Position numbers and translations under genes: made by a program. The notes beneath the pieces are model-generated. The model worked only from the letters and a program-made list of their open reading frames with translations, ran no database searches and was not told the origin of the DNA. This document shows positions 14,038 through 25,938 of a DNA stretch of 64,000 nt, piece by piece (position 1 is the first letter of the stretch; every line of letters starts with the position of its first letter). The stretch lies in contig NC_133026.1 in NCBI RefSeq assembly GCF_048771995.1, positions 14,596,001 to 14,660,000 on the forward strand, in the 5' to 3' direction. This DNA is from Taeniopygia guttata (lineage: Eukaryota; Chordata; Aves; Passeriformes; Estrildidae).

Positions 14038-15100
14038 CCATAAAATCACAAACTAACCAGGTCAGAAGGGTCATCAAAACATCATCTGCCCCAATCTTTC
14101 ATGGCAAAGGGAGGCTAGGTCAGATTACCCAGCACCCTGTCCAATCACATCTTAAAAACCTCCAGTGATGGGGACTCTACCACACCCCTGGAGAGGTTGT
14201 TCCAGTGAATGCTTATTCTCACTGTAAAAAATGTATTTCTATCATAGTGAAACTTCTCCTGATGCAGCTTCTTCCCGAAGCCCCTTGTCTTCTCTGTATG
14301 TTTTCTTGTGAATTGAGAACATCCACTCTCCTTGTAGCCATTCTTTAAATACTGGAATACTGTGATGAGGTGTCTTTCTGTGATGAGCTGCTGTGGCAGC
14401 AGCTCTCTGGCCACAGAGAGCAGGCACAGACTTCCCCAGGCATTTTCCTGGGGAAGGCTGTGAGAAGATCAGGGAAAAGAATGAGAAACATTTCTTACCT
14501 CCACTTGTACCTGCTGTTGTGCATATGTCGGATGTGTCATGGAGATTTGTTTACCAGTGATTTCTTAATTGGACACTGGATGGTGTTTGGATGGATTGAC
14601 CAACTAGAACAAAGCTCTATTGGACTGGCTGTAGGGGTTACTGAGTTTCTTAATAAGCATAGTGTAATATAGGATGAGATGATATAATAAAGCAATGGAT
14701 CAGCCTTTTGCAATCATGAAGTCAACGCTAAATATTACCCAGCTCGGGGTCTGCGGCGACAAGGTGCCACTCAGCCTTCTCTTCTCCAGGGAAAAAAAAT
14801 CACACTCCTCTTTCCTTATAGGTCAGTCTCTCCAGCTCTCTGATCACCTTTGTGGCCCTCCCTTGAGCCTGCTCCAGCCTGTCCATGTGTTTCTTGAAGG
14901 GTGCTGACCAGAACTGGGCACTGCACTCCAGGTGTGGCTCAGCAAGCACTGTGTAGAATGGGATTTTCACATCTCTTCTGTCTCTGCCAGCACCATCCCT
15001 GCAGGTGCAGCCCAGGATTCAATTTGCTTTTTTTGCTGCAGCGAGCGGCACACCGCTGACTCATATCAGGTCAGGTTAGACAATCTGTCAAGGAGCAGAA
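14038..15100 (-). mobile_element. CR1 LINE, 5'-truncated, antisense, split by a solo LTR
   Basis: Read on the minus strand this is the 3' part of a chicken-repeat-1 (CR1) non-LTR retrotransposon. The plus-strand text shows the familiar reverse-complemented 3' terminus (ATCACAAACTAACCAGGT...AGAAGGGTC near 14044-14073). It is followed by the 'cctccagtgatggggactctaccac' block near 14160. After the interruption come 'cagccttctcttctccagg' (about 14772-14790) and 'gctgaccagaactgggcactgcactccaggtgtggc' (about 14902-14937), in the expected order. The copy is interrupted at 14373-14761 by an LTR; removing that restores a continuous CR1 sequence. The 5' limit near 15100 is approximate. No intact reverse transcriptase frame remains. 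Confidence 0.92.
14373..14761 (+). mobile_element. Solo LTR of an avian endogenous retrovirus, nested in CR1
   Basis: The insert is flanked by an identical 5-bp direct repeat, AGGTG, at 14368-14372 and 14762-14766, the footprint of LTR retrovirus integration; 5-bp duplications are typical of ERVL-type and some ERV1 elements. The insert ends in GACA (canonical CA) but starts TC instead of the canonical TG, probably by mutation. It is homologous along its length to the LTR at 21108-21485, with shared blocks such as GCTGTGAGA, CATGGAGATT versus TATGGAGATT, GATTGA and TAATATAG. An AATAAA polyadenylation signal lies at 14686-14691. No internal retroviral genes are present, so it is a solo LTR left by recombination. 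Confidence 0.88.
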
Positions 15101-18100
15101 ATAAAAATTTGGGAGTGTGTCATAGCCCAGATGTACACTGAAGAGTGAAGCACAGATATTTTCTAATGTTGGCTTGGGGACAATGTTGAGTAACTGGACA
15201 CTTCCTTGTTGGTGGGGCTCGCTGGGTCACAGGCGCTGAAGAGACGCCGCAGCTGCAGCTGCTCCCTGACAGGCTCTGCCTGCCCAAAGCAAAAGTGGTC
15301 GGGTGCATGACGCTCTCATGGTCTAGCTCAGGTCTCATCTATCAAAGGTTCATTTCCAGTGAGGACCTACACACTGCAAATGACAAAAAATAGGAATGTT
15401 TTGAATACAAGAAGCTTCAGTTCCTAATGAACTTGTACCAGGATTGGCACCTTTTGCTGACAGTCAGTATCTTGTCATTTGTTTCCCTTAAAATAATCCA
15501 ATCACCAAGAACTAAATACAGCTGCCAATAACTTTATTAATGACTGAGACTAATGCAGAAAATGTCAAACTGAACTACTCTTCCAGGTTTCAATTGCCTT
15601 CCATCACAACTAATTAGACTGTTTTCAGAAAATACACATTCTTAAAAATATGTATTTTGACTCTCAGAAATAAACCAAATATAAGCTAAATAATTTTAGG
15701 GAAGCAAAATCAAGAGGAATGTTAATGAGGTAAAAGCTAAAGTTCTATTACCACAGGAGAAATCCCATGTTAGCTTTAAAAATTAAGAGGAACCTGAGAT
15801 GAAATAAGCAGCTATGAGAATAAAGGAAGTATTTATAAACTGTTTAATTCTCCTTTTCCTCATTTGTAGGCTGATGCACACCTTTTTTAAGTTGGCCTCT
15901 GTGGTTAAGGCAAAACAAAAGGCTTTTTTTAAAATCTTATACCATAGTGTGAAGCACATTTCTATAAGGTTTAATGATCTCTGTTGCAAGCATAGCTCAC
16001 CACTTGCAGATGTGCCATTTACAAACCACTGGGAAACATTAGCATTAAGATTTTTGTGTGGCAGTCTGAGCCTTGGATGCCGTGTGTATTCCCCATCTTT
16101 GCTCTGACCAAAAGGGCTCTGGCAATGCTTCATGGAAATTTACTGTGTAAATAAGGTGTTGTGATCCAGCTGGCAGTACATGTAATACATCTAGCTCGTA
16201 GGATATTTCTTTTTGGTCCGATATTTTTTCTTTGTGGAAGTTACAGAGGATTTTTATAGACAGAAGAGAAAGGCTTTTCCAGCCCCTTGCTAAGAGATCC
16301 TGCTACCATTGGTCCCTGTGAGTGGAAGGAGCAGGGCAAGGAGCACATTCCTTACTGAACATGAACAGCACAGGAATGAAGGTTATTGCTGCCTCTGCAG
16401 CACATGTAGGGAGGGCAAAATCATGGCCACTGTAAGATGAGACATGCAAGGCTCTGCATGAAAGGCAGCATGGTACCTTCAACTAATGTGTACTTCCTTC
16501 TGCTTGATTGCATTTCTAACCAACAAGCAAATTAAGTTTGGTCAGCTTAGTCTTCAGAGCTTTTTCTAACACTAATAAAAAGACTAATCATAAACACTGT
16601 TTAAACTTAAAAATAGGGAAATTGCCAGTAAATATATACTGTAAGTCAGAATCTCTAGAGGACCAACAAGATTCTTAAAAAGCAAAGAATAATTGATCAG
16701 CAAAATTAGGATACAAGAAAGAATTTTAAAATAATTAGGTAAAAAATAGGTCACAAGTCTAGTATTTGTCCCTGAGTGGTTTGAAATATTACAGCTGATA
16801 ATAATAATGCAGAAGAGCAGACCTGTCAAATAGGCAGTTTCATATTTGAGAATATGATGGATGTTGTAATAATACAAGAGAATGTATTTGAACCACTTTG
16901 CTTTCCAACAGCAATTAATAATGGCATAAAAAAAACCAGCCACTGTATTCTAATATCTTAAAATGATTAATGCCTTATCATTTACATCCTGGAATTTCAG
17001 ATGAGATGACCAATTACTACTTTGGGCTTGCTGACCAGATTTTATGTTTCCTGATTTTAGCTCCTCAGTAAAATGTGCACAAACTGAAACAAAATTATAT
17101 ATAAGAAGGCTAAACTTATTTAAAAACCAGGAGAAATTAAAGCTTTTATGACTGCAGTTCATAGTCTTGCTGAACCTGGACTTGTAAAGCACTTTGGTTC
17201 AGACATCTCAGACCTACGTATCCCCAAATCTGTATGCAAATACAGGCTTTTCTTAAATTCCCCTTGATATCCTCCTTCCAATGCTCATCAAGCTTTTGCT
17301 GACTAAACTGCCTTCCATTCACTATGTCACCAGCATCAGAACATTTCAGAAAAGAAAACTGAATTGTGACAGCGCTGCCTTTGCCACACAGATGGTGCAT
17401 TTGTTTGCAGCAGCAGTAAAAGTGAACACCAAGGGTGACTCTGAACAGCTCTGGGATGTTTTCAACAGTGGCCCTTTATTCTAAATGACAAATGTGAATT
17501 CAGAAAAGGACAGATAAAATCTGCTGAGCACATAAACCAGTCAACAGGCAAGTCAGCGGAACACAGATGGACTGCAGCCATTATTCACCTCAGCTGAATC
17601 CATGGTGTTTCAGCTGGAATTTCCTAGGTACAATAAATCATATGGGAAAATGGTCTCCAATAGTAGCTCATCTAATAAAATCCATGAGACTCCCTTAATT
17701 ATCAGAAGATGAATGTATGAGAAAACAGCAGAGTGAAGCAGTAAAGTAGAAGCACCCATTGCACATTCCCTTGTTTTGGCACAGCACACCTTAAATAATC
17801 CAAGAGTAGCAACAGGTCTGTCCTGCAGTCTGGGAACAGTGCTCTCACAAGAGCCACTGCAGGCACAGAAAAGGACAGACAAAAAGTGAAAAAGATGTTT
17901 TTACAGCTAGTTGTTCTTGCAAAAATAGCATTGAGTATTTATTCAGGATCAGTTTTAACACATGGATGAGGATCCAATGGTTGGATTAAAAACACATAAT
18001 ACCTTTCCACATAAAATTTCAGGATCTGGACCAAAGCTTATATGACTCTGTTTCAAACATCAGCACAAAACAGGGACAGTGCACAGAACAATACCAATCA

Positions 18101-21100
18101 ATTAGCTGGCTAAGTTAAAGGAAATCTTTCAAACTGGGCTTTTCTTTTGTTCTAATTTTTTTTTTCTGACTTTATTCTGTAGTCACACCCAGTATTTCCC
18201 TATCAGCTTCAACCAACTACACAACTAAAAGAGGAGAATTTTTCAAAATATATCTGTGCCAACACGGGGTGGCTAAACTTTTTTAGAATACGTATATAAC
18301 CATATCAGACTTGTCATATGGACATAGCTTTAATTCTGAAAGGACAACATATTTTAAGTCCTATAGCAATTCAACAGAAGAAGATTGTTAATTCATAAAA
18401 ATATGTAGATTATGACCTGACTAGTCTGTGCAGGGGATCTGATTAGGTACTTTCAGGCCATCATAAATATATAAAACAAAAAACAGGAAGGGGAGAAAAA
18501 CGATACTCCAAGATATGTGGCATACCTTGGCAGCCAACAGCAACAGACATTCTCAAGGTTTATTTCTGGTTTTTATTTTCAGAAGACCTACACATATTTT
18601 TGTAACAAATTGCTTTTCCACTAAAATTGACTTAATTCTTTTTCCCCACCTTTTGCCACCAAACATCATCCTAAAACCACAAGAACTGCCACTGGCAGGA
18701 CTTGTGATGTGAGAAGAGTGAAAGGCATACAACCTGTGACAGCACTGTGTTTTAAATCCTCTTGGTCCAGTCATAAAGCATTTGAAGAGAGGGTCCCAGC
18801 ACAAAGAAACGAAGTCAGCAGTAAAACTTCAGTGTCTGAATCAAATGAAAACACTGCTTAAAGTAAGAGAAACATGGAAAGGAATCCTTACTGATGCTTA
18901 CAGTGCTGTGGAGTTCGAATGAGACAAAACCAGCAATGAATGGGTTATTGGCAAAAGGTAATTTGGATAGGCTTTTTAAGGTGGGGCCAAGCAGATCAGT
19001 CCATGTATCTGTGCAGGGGCAAAAGTTAAATCCTGAGAGCAATGTTAAGTCCTATTGAGAGAAGCAAGGAGATGATACGACTGAAAAGAGACTACTGCAA
19101 AGGATACAGATGTTAATGGGAGGCTTTACTGAACCAGGGGTATCTGTAATGGTAGTGCTGCAAGAAAGCAAATAAAATTTTGTATTATGCATAAAAAATA
19201 GAAGGAGTTACTTTAGTATTGGCTACTAGAGTCATTGCTGTTGGCATATTGTGCTTATCTCTGATGTGCATGAGCATGAAGATTACTGGTAAACTAGAGA
19301 AGTACTAAAATCACATAACATCCCTAACAAAGAGTAACATTTTGTGAGTCTTATATACTCAAACAAAACCTGTACTTGGACAGAGAAATGGAAAGTGGAG
19401 GTTTAATATGTAAAAAAGTGTGTGATTTAAAGTTAAATTTCAAGTAATCACTGTAGCAATTTAGTGAAGATTTTTGTGGATTCTTTTACCGCTATGCATT
19501 TTTAATCAAGACTGCATACTTTTAAAAAAATATCTGACCTGGGTCAAGCAAGAATTAAGCTAGGGGAGCCTGTGTCCTCCTTTATAATACAGTCAGGCAT
19601 CAATAATCCATTCTTCTGCTGTAATTTACGAATTTTCCAAATTACAGCAAATTAGCTTTTTTGGTTCTTCAAGAGCAGTTATGCAGCTATGTAAACATTA
19701 CATATTGAATAAAAATGCAAACTATTTATGCATTTGTTGATATTTCAACTGAAAAGCATTCAATGCCACTTTTATAAAATAAAAATTATCATTTACATAT
19801 GAGTTGCAAAAGCACTTTGATAACCTCCAGCATTTGCTATCTATCTAATGTTTTACTGACTTAACAGGACTGGTAATTCACTTCACATCAAGAAAATATT
19901 GTCAGAAGGAGATCAGTGTAATTTGTTTATTACAAGGGTAGAGATAGAGAGCTTCTTGGAAAATATGGCTATAGAGTTAAATCTTTATGGACAAGATAAA
20001 GATTAATGCAAATGAAAGATAAAGAATAATAAAAGTAATTATACTGCAAGCAGAATGTAGAAAGTAGTTTCTCTGATTTCAGTAAGGAGCTGTTATTTGA
20101 GTGCTATGAGGTTTTAGACATATTTTTTTTTGTGTGTGTTAGTCTAAATCCTAAAATGTAGCTGGCTTTTTCTTTGCTCCTGTACAGATATTCTATTTCC
20201 CAGTTTTTGAGCAAAATCTCAAGGCAAACATTCACACCAAGCAGTGGACAAAGCTGAAAAAAAAAAAAAAAGATTTTAAAAAAACAGTCACAATGTGTAT
20301 TTCAATCCCTATCTCAATTCTTAATATTTAGCACTTGATATACACTGTTTTCAGTTAAAGCTGATGATGAGATCCAACATGAGAGAAAATGACCCTGGCT
20401 TAAACAGTTACCACACATCACCTTATCTACAGAACTAGTAAGCTTCAAATCTGAAGGAAATTTGGGACAGTTACAGTTCAGTTCAGCCTGCAACAAGAGA
20501 ATCCAGCCAAATTCTTTCACATTTGCCACACCACAATAATTCCACAGACGTTCACCAAGGCATTGCTTATTTGAGGTTATTTACTGCGCAGTGTTTAACC
20601 CCAAGCTGTAGCACAACTAGCCAACAGACTTAAAAGCCCCATAGAAAATGCAAAGCTAGTTAAGGTGTTTTATACAGAAGTACAAAGAATGTGAAAATAT
20701 GTGCCTGCTACTACTTCAAATGCAGAAAATAAAGCAAAAAGTGTTTAATAACACAGCAACTAACTACAGCAACATACTAAAGGATGTCCTGAGAAGGCTC
20801 TGAGCCTATGGAACATATTCCCCACCAAAGCATGATTTGCTGTCCTGGCTGTAGCTATGCCCTGAACCAGAGTCCTTTGTGCATGCATCTGAGGGGTCTG
20901 TCAGGCCTGTGCTGGAGTTAGGCACAGAGTAACTATGGGGCACTTCTGGCAGATGAAGGTTTCTCCAAAAACAAGTGATGGAAGAAGCAACATTCCCAGT
21001 GTGCAAGGTCAGCTTGGTCCCAACCTTCCTATGTGCTTATCCACTCACATTAAGAAATTTGAGGGGACCCTTTTAGTAATCAGGTGTCCATACAGGTGGT

Positions 21101-21107
21101 ATTCACA
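15101..21107. other. Intergenic DNA, no gene seen
   Basis: AT-rich sequence without recognisable coding exons. Several 60-119 codon frames occur on both strands (the longest on the minus strand at 16584-16943, hydrophobic through A/T-rich codons) and look accidental. A poly-A run occurs at about 20258-20272. No CR1 or LTR copy was recognised in this interval. Confidence 0.6.
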
Positions 21108-21485
21108 TGCCCTGTGAACAGAGAGAGACTTAGCTTTATCAGGATTTCTCCTGAGAGAAGCTGTGAGAGAAGCAGAGAAAAGAGAATCAAAACAATTCTT
21201 CTCTCATTCGCTGCTCCTGTTTGTACCCATGTGGAATGTGGTATGGAGATTGTTTATACAAGGTGCTTGCTTGATTGGATTCTGTTGATGGTGCTTGGAT
21301 TCATTGATCAATTGGATCCACGTGTGTGTCGGGACTCTCGGGCAGAGAGAGTCACAGGTATTCTAGTCAGTTAGTGAGTGATAGTTCTTGTTAGTGTAAT
21401 ATAGTATAATATAGTCTAATAAAGTAATTAATTAGCCTTCTGAAATCATTGGAGTCCTGCACATAATTCTTCCTGTTGGTCGGAC
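21108..21485 (+). mobile_element. Solo LTR, same family as the one at 14.4 kb
   Basis: Starts TGCCCTGTGA and ends GGTCGGACA, the TG...CA form of retroviral LTRs. It is flanked by a 5-bp near-duplication, TCACA (21103-21107) and CCACA (21486-21490), one mismatch. An AATAAA signal is at 21418-21423 and is preceded by the AT-rich TAATATAG repeats seen in the partner LTR. Length (378 bp) and block order match the 14373-14761 copy (389 bp). No internal region or second LTR is adjacent, so this too is a solo LTR. Confidence 0.85.
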
Positions 21486-23585
21486 ACCACATTTTACTAT
21501 ACATACACTAAACACTACCATCAGGAGTAGGACTTAAGAATTCACTAAATACAAACTAGGAGGAAGGTGCAGACAATCAACACAGAGTCCCCAAACTCAT
21601 AGTTAAGAACAACACTTTTTTTCCTGAAAAACTATGCTACATCTCTTCAGGCCCACACAATGTGAACTACTGTCTACTATTTTTTCCTAAGGCTTGTTTA
21701 TTGCTAACAGGCCTGGTTTATGATATTTCTGCTATACCTTTTGGATCCTTTCTTTGCTTCTTCTTTCTCAAACATAAGCTTTGTGTCTGAATTTTCAATG
21801 CTTTTAATAACCTACTTCCTCCTTATCTATCTTCTGTCATTATACAAAGATTAATGCAAATTTGATTAGATTTCTGTAGTTCATCTGCTAGTTTTTCAAA
21901 CATCTTTGTGCTTTCTTCCATTTTGTCCTTCTTGCTGGACTTTTCTTTCAACAGCCACAAAACCTGATAAATTTTCCTCAGCAAATCCCACCTTATGTCT
22001 TCTTCACCATGAAGAACACACAGAAACAAGAGTTCGACTGATGGTGTGTTGCAAACTGTGCCTTCCCCACTGATCAATACAGCCTCATTGTTTCCCTCAT
22101 CTGCCCAGAGCCATCTGCTGTCTTTTGTCTTATACTTTTGAGTTCTTCAGGGCAGGAATTATCTTTTTGCCCTATATTCCTATACAATATAACAAGATAA
22201 TCACAGTTCAGGCAGGATTAAGGCTGCTAGATAACATGATAATACAAACAAATTACAACAACGGAAAATTTGCTCCAAGTTCTCTACAGGTTTTGTTTGT
22301 TTGTTTTATTTTTGGTTTTTTTTTTTAAATGAAACCTAAGACTTAGAAATATTAGGTGGTTCAGGAAAAACATCACTGATTCCACTGTTTTTTCAAAGCC
22401 TCTGACAAAGGTTTAAAATAGCAGTAGGTGAGAATATTAATTCAAGTCTTTTAATAGAGGGCTGGATCAGGCTCGGCAGGTCTGACAGCCTGTCTCCATT
22501 GTAACTCCTCCTAAAGGCAGGAAAAGGATTCTCACGGGAAATGAATCAGCCCCTACGGAGCCCACGAGGCAGCGTGCAAGAGGAGTTCTGCTACTGCCTG
22601 GCAAGATTGGTGGCTCAGATACAGGACCACGTAGTGACATCTTTATCATAATCCTTAATAGAAATATGCCATATCTTCCTGTTTATTTTTATTTGAAGGT
22701 GAATGTCACAAAAGTTAAAGGGCTGCAACACTAAACGGGGTCATAATAAGAAAAAATCCAAGATTATGTCCACAGAGATCATGATTCAGGGAGACTGCTG
22801 TGAACCACAAATGTAAAATTATAAATATTACAAAGCGTGTATTTATGTGCAAGAGGCCTAAATTTCACGGAGAATCCTCGTTCCAGGGGCCTTTTGGTGC
22901 CTACATGCTCGCTTACGAGACTGTGCTATGCAAGGGGGTTGTTTTATCTTGCACTGAACAGAGAAGAGGTCAGAATTTGCCCGTCTTTTCAGAGCCCAGC
23001 TCCAGCAGGCACTACCTGACTCAGCTCACAAACTAGAGCCACAGCATCAAATTTCCCAACCCACTTAATTTGAAAGCCTGCCAAGATAGGTGAAAGACCT
23101 TATAAATATGTAAAGCAGGAAGTTCAGATTACACAGTGATGTAAATTCCCAGTGATTGATGCCCTTTTAAAAACAATAAAAATCCTCGAGAAACTACAAT
23201 GTTGGTGAATGTGCTTCCCTCCCGATGCTGTCTGGCGGTGCCGTGCGGAGTTTGGCTGATGTATTGTACTTTTCGTGCGGATTTTATTTTGGATTTCTAC
23301 CACTTCCTGGAGGCCAGGGGGAGGCACAGTGGGAGGAACCAAAAAACTCGGTGCCACAGCCATTTTGTTTGTGGGCAGCATGGTAGAATTCTGTCAGTCA
23401 GTATAAGGAGGGGTTTTTAAAACAGTATTTATGGAAAAACTATTCCTGCCGTAACGGATGTATCTGTTGAATTTAGTGTTAATTTAGTCCTTTCATAAGG
23501 TAGGTATTTATAATTGTAAGTAAATTGAGTATTTGTTGGGATTCCAGCCTCCCCACTTTCCAGGAATCATGGATTTTGTTTCAGG
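21486..23585. other. Intergenic DNA leading to the orphan CpG island
   Basis: No coding exon recognised. The 84-codon minus-strand frame at 21823-22077 is not recognisable. GC and CpG content rise from about 23.2 kb, marking the shoulder of the CpG island that follows. Confidence 0.55.
22118..22195 (+). repeat. Possible ancient LINE/SINE 3' tail
   Basis: The string GAGTTCTTCAGGGCAGGAAT at 22140-22159, followed by ATCTTTTTGCCCTATATTCC and TATACAAT, resembles the conserved tail 'aagctctttggggcagggactgtctttttgttctgt...gtacagc' of old amniote CR1/L3-like or MIR-like repeats. The match is by eye and the copy is very diverged. Confidence 0.45.
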
Positions 23586-23589
23586 CATG

Positions 23590-24130
23590 ACTGGCTCTTT
23601 CGGATGCTGCGAGGCTGCCGGAGCCCGGCGGGGCGGGGGTGCCGCGGGGGGAGGCCGAGGGATGCGCCGGGCGGCACAAACTTGCTGCGGGGTTCGGAGT
23701 GGGGGCGGGGGCGGGGGGAGGGACGGAGGGAAAACGGCGAAGTCTTGGAATTATTTTGTCCAACAGCCTTCCTTTATTAATTCTCAAGAGGCAGCTGCTC
23801 TAACCGAGGGGAGGATGAGGCGTGGGGTTGCGCGGGGCGAGCCGTAGTTTTGCAGTGTCACCGAAAACCAGCGCTAGACTTTGGTCCTGTGTGCTCCAGA
23901 GGCGGGTGTAAAATGGCACACTGCATTTTTCCAGGCGGCGGCGGGGGGAGCGGCGGGGCGGGCGGGGGCGCCGCTGCCCGCGGAGCCCATCGAGCCAACG
24001 CCAGCCCCGGCAAAGTTGTGACCCCGGCGGCACCGGGTCCCCCGCCCCGGCTGCGGCCGCCCGCCGGCATCGCCCGCCGACCCTCGGGAAGCCGCCTCCT
24101 TCCTCGCCCGGCGATCCTGGCGGGGTGACG
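23590..24130. promoter_or_regulatory. Orphan CpG island (candidate promoter)
   Basis: About 540 bp of very GC- and CpG-rich sequence stands out from AT-rich surroundings, about 13 kb upstream of the EPC1 island. It contains GC-box-like runs (for example GGGGGCGGGGGCGGGG near 23700-23716). It is followed by a 22-base poly-A run (24165-24186) and a purine tract. Such islands in birds usually mark transcription start sites, and a good splice donor lies about 210 bp downstream on the + strand. Whether it drives a separate non-coding RNA, an unrecognised protein gene or an upstream alternative EPC1 promoter cannot be told from sequence alone. Confidence 0.8.
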
Positions 24131-24164
24131 GGCAGGGGGAGGAAAGAAGAGAGGGAGGAGAGGG

Positions 24165-24186
24165 AAAAAAAAAAAAAAAAAAAAAA
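24165..24186. repeat. Poly-A run
   Basis: Twenty-two consecutive A bases followed by GGAAAGG-type purine repeats to about 24207. It sits at the edge of the CpG island, between the island and the candidate first-exon donor. It is not preceded by a recognisable retroposon. Confidence 0.95.
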
Positions 24187-24240
24187 GGAAAGGAAAGAAA
24201 AGAAAAGTCTCACTTTCTGCATTTGCGAAATATTTTAAGG

Positions 24241-24343
24241 ATGTTCGGGAAACCCTTTGCAGCATGGAGGTGGCTGGTTGTAGGAGAGCGAGTATGCAGT
24301 CCATATTGTTACAGCCCTTTTGCAAGGGCTGCCTTCTTCGAAG
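24241..24343 (+). other. Candidate first exon of an unrecognised transcript
   Basis: Sequence just 3' of the orphan CpG island ends in a strong consensus splice donor (CGAAG|GTAAGT, GT at 24344-24345). Two start codons are possible. ATG at 24241 (A at -3) gives 34 codons ending in phase 1. ATG at 24264 has a strong context (A at -3, G at +4) and ends in phase 2. Spliced to the acceptor at 25937-25938, the 24241 frame stays open to a stop at 26285 (about 149 residues), whereas the 24264 frame stops after about 31 residues. I recognise neither product. The good donor supports a transcribed exon; coding status is unproven, and a lncRNA or an alternative 5' exon of EPC1 are equal alternatives. 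Joining it directly to EPC1 exon 2 in phase 0 is not possible with either ATG, so in that case a downstream EPC1 start would be needed. Confidence 0.4.
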
Positions 24344-24664
24344 GTAAGTTTGTGTTTTTAACCAAAAATATTCCTTTCTGCGGGTTTTTGGCGTGTATTA
24401 GTGCTGTGGAAGATTTTCGTTGTGTTGATGAACAAAACGTAGTCTTGTATTTTTCATAGCTTTGATCTCATGTGAATCCCACCCAACGGTGTCTCCTTAA
24501 TAGCGACAATTACTGAAGTCAGTTTTGTTTCCTCTTTAAAATTTTATACACGAGAAGATTAAAAACAATTTAACTTCAGTTTAGGAGTATAAGAACTCAA
24601 ATATTTTCCAGATGGACTTGGTTTTTTTTGTTTGTTTGTTTTTTTTTGGTTCTGGCTTTTTGTT

Positions 24665-24687
24665 GGGGTGGGGGGGGGGCGGGGGGG
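24665..24687 (+). repeat. G-rich tract, G-quadruplex candidate
   Basis: GGGG-T-(10 G)-C-(7 G) within 23 bases, preceded by a (GTTT)n tract on the + strand. If the candidate transcript is real, this lies in its first intron. The tract can form a G-quadruplex in the transcribed RNA or non-template strand. It is also a common site of assembly error. Confidence 0.8.
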
Positions 24688-25044
24688 AATTCTTTACCGA
24701 GTAATAAACGGATCCAGGACCAAATATGTGACTGTCTATATAAATATAATGCAGCTCTCGTGTATAAAGAAGCATGTTATGTTGCTACTGTATGGTCTGA
24801 TGGTAGCTGAAAGAGTTTACAATGCCATTTGTGATGGCTCTTGATGGATTACTTTGGTCTAAAGTAAGGGGGAAAACTGCCCTTGATATGGTGAAGGTGG
24901 AGATGGACATAAGAGGGTTTATATTAAGTTATGTCTCTTACTAAACAGTGACCTTTTTATTTACAAATTCCAGCTCTTGTGATAATTAGCTTAAAGCATT
25001 AGTTATATAAAGGTTCTTATTTCCCCACACTTCACTTAGATGTC

Positions 25045-25110
25045 TTGGTGTTGGGTTGTTTGGTTTGTTTTTTTGTGGTTTTTTTGGGGGGGTGGGGGGT
25101 GTTGAGTGGT
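25045..25110 (+). repeat. G/T-rich low-complexity tract
   Basis: Alternating T and G runs, including seven or more consecutive G at 25086-25092, TGGGGGGT next to it and several GTTTGTTT repeats. The frames read through it (the 109-codon frame at 25045-25374) are artefacts of composition. Confidence 0.8.
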
Positions 25111-25938
25111 TTGTTTGCTCTTTTTCTTCTAAGAAGGCACATTTGGGAGACATTTTGTAAATTTTGGCATTTTTCTAGGCTCTTTCCTTTTTTTTTTTTT
25201 TTTTTTCCACCCGGTGGGAGATCTTTTTTGTTTTGCATTGCTCTGTGCTGGTGGCGCTGTGGGGCTCCGAAACAATTCGTGTCCCTGGCTCTAAAGGCGG
25301 AGGGGGCCGGAGGGAGAAAGGTGGGGCACGGGTTGATCTATTGTATCTTTTCCTTTTCTCTGTATCAAAAATAACCGCAAATTAGTTAGAATTACGATGA
25401 AATTGTATATCTAGAAAATTGTAGTGTCGCATGAACTATGGCCCGGCAGAGGCATGACCTCACCCTTTCGCTGGTTTGTGTAATGAAGCGTATCCTTAAT
25501 TTTTTTTCAATCCTGTACCTAGGGTCCAGTTTTCCTCAGTGATGAGATCTTCGGTCCCACCCCCAAAATGATTTTGCAGTGGCTGCAGATGAAAGATTTT
25601 TAAATTATTTTTTGCAGCCAATATGGAAGGCTTTGGCACACACTTATTGTGCAACTAGTCCATTGTTTGCTTGTTGTGAAGTTAAAGGGTCCATCCACGG
25701 CTGCTCATGAAGCCCTAAGGTCCCCCTCGCTCTCGTACTTGCATATGCAAATCTCCTGATGAGGTCTGTAGGAGTTTGGGTTGAAAAGGGAAAACCTAAT
25801 GTAGTCCTTCAGATTGTAAGAGGATTCACCTGAGGTGGGTGGGTTATTTCTTTCCTGTTGCTAAGTGGAGCATGCATTTTACATGTCTTTATACAAAGAT
25901 ACATGTTAATGTGTGTTTTCTTTTGTTGCAACCTACAG

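Noticed and set aside
14145..14427. Two overlapping minus-strand frames of 61-89 codons
   Set aside because: Run through the CR1 3' region and into the LTR boundary; not part of an intact CR1 reverse transcriptase.
14370..14672. 100-codon + strand frame
   Set aside because: Lies almost wholly inside the solo LTR; LTRs of this kind do not encode protein.
21084..21374. 96-codon + strand frame
   Set aside because: Lies mostly inside the LTR at 21108-21485.
23533..23847. 104-codon + strand frame in the orphan CpG island
   Set aside because: Glycine/arginine-rich composition artefact; no donor that would extend it and no family resemblance.
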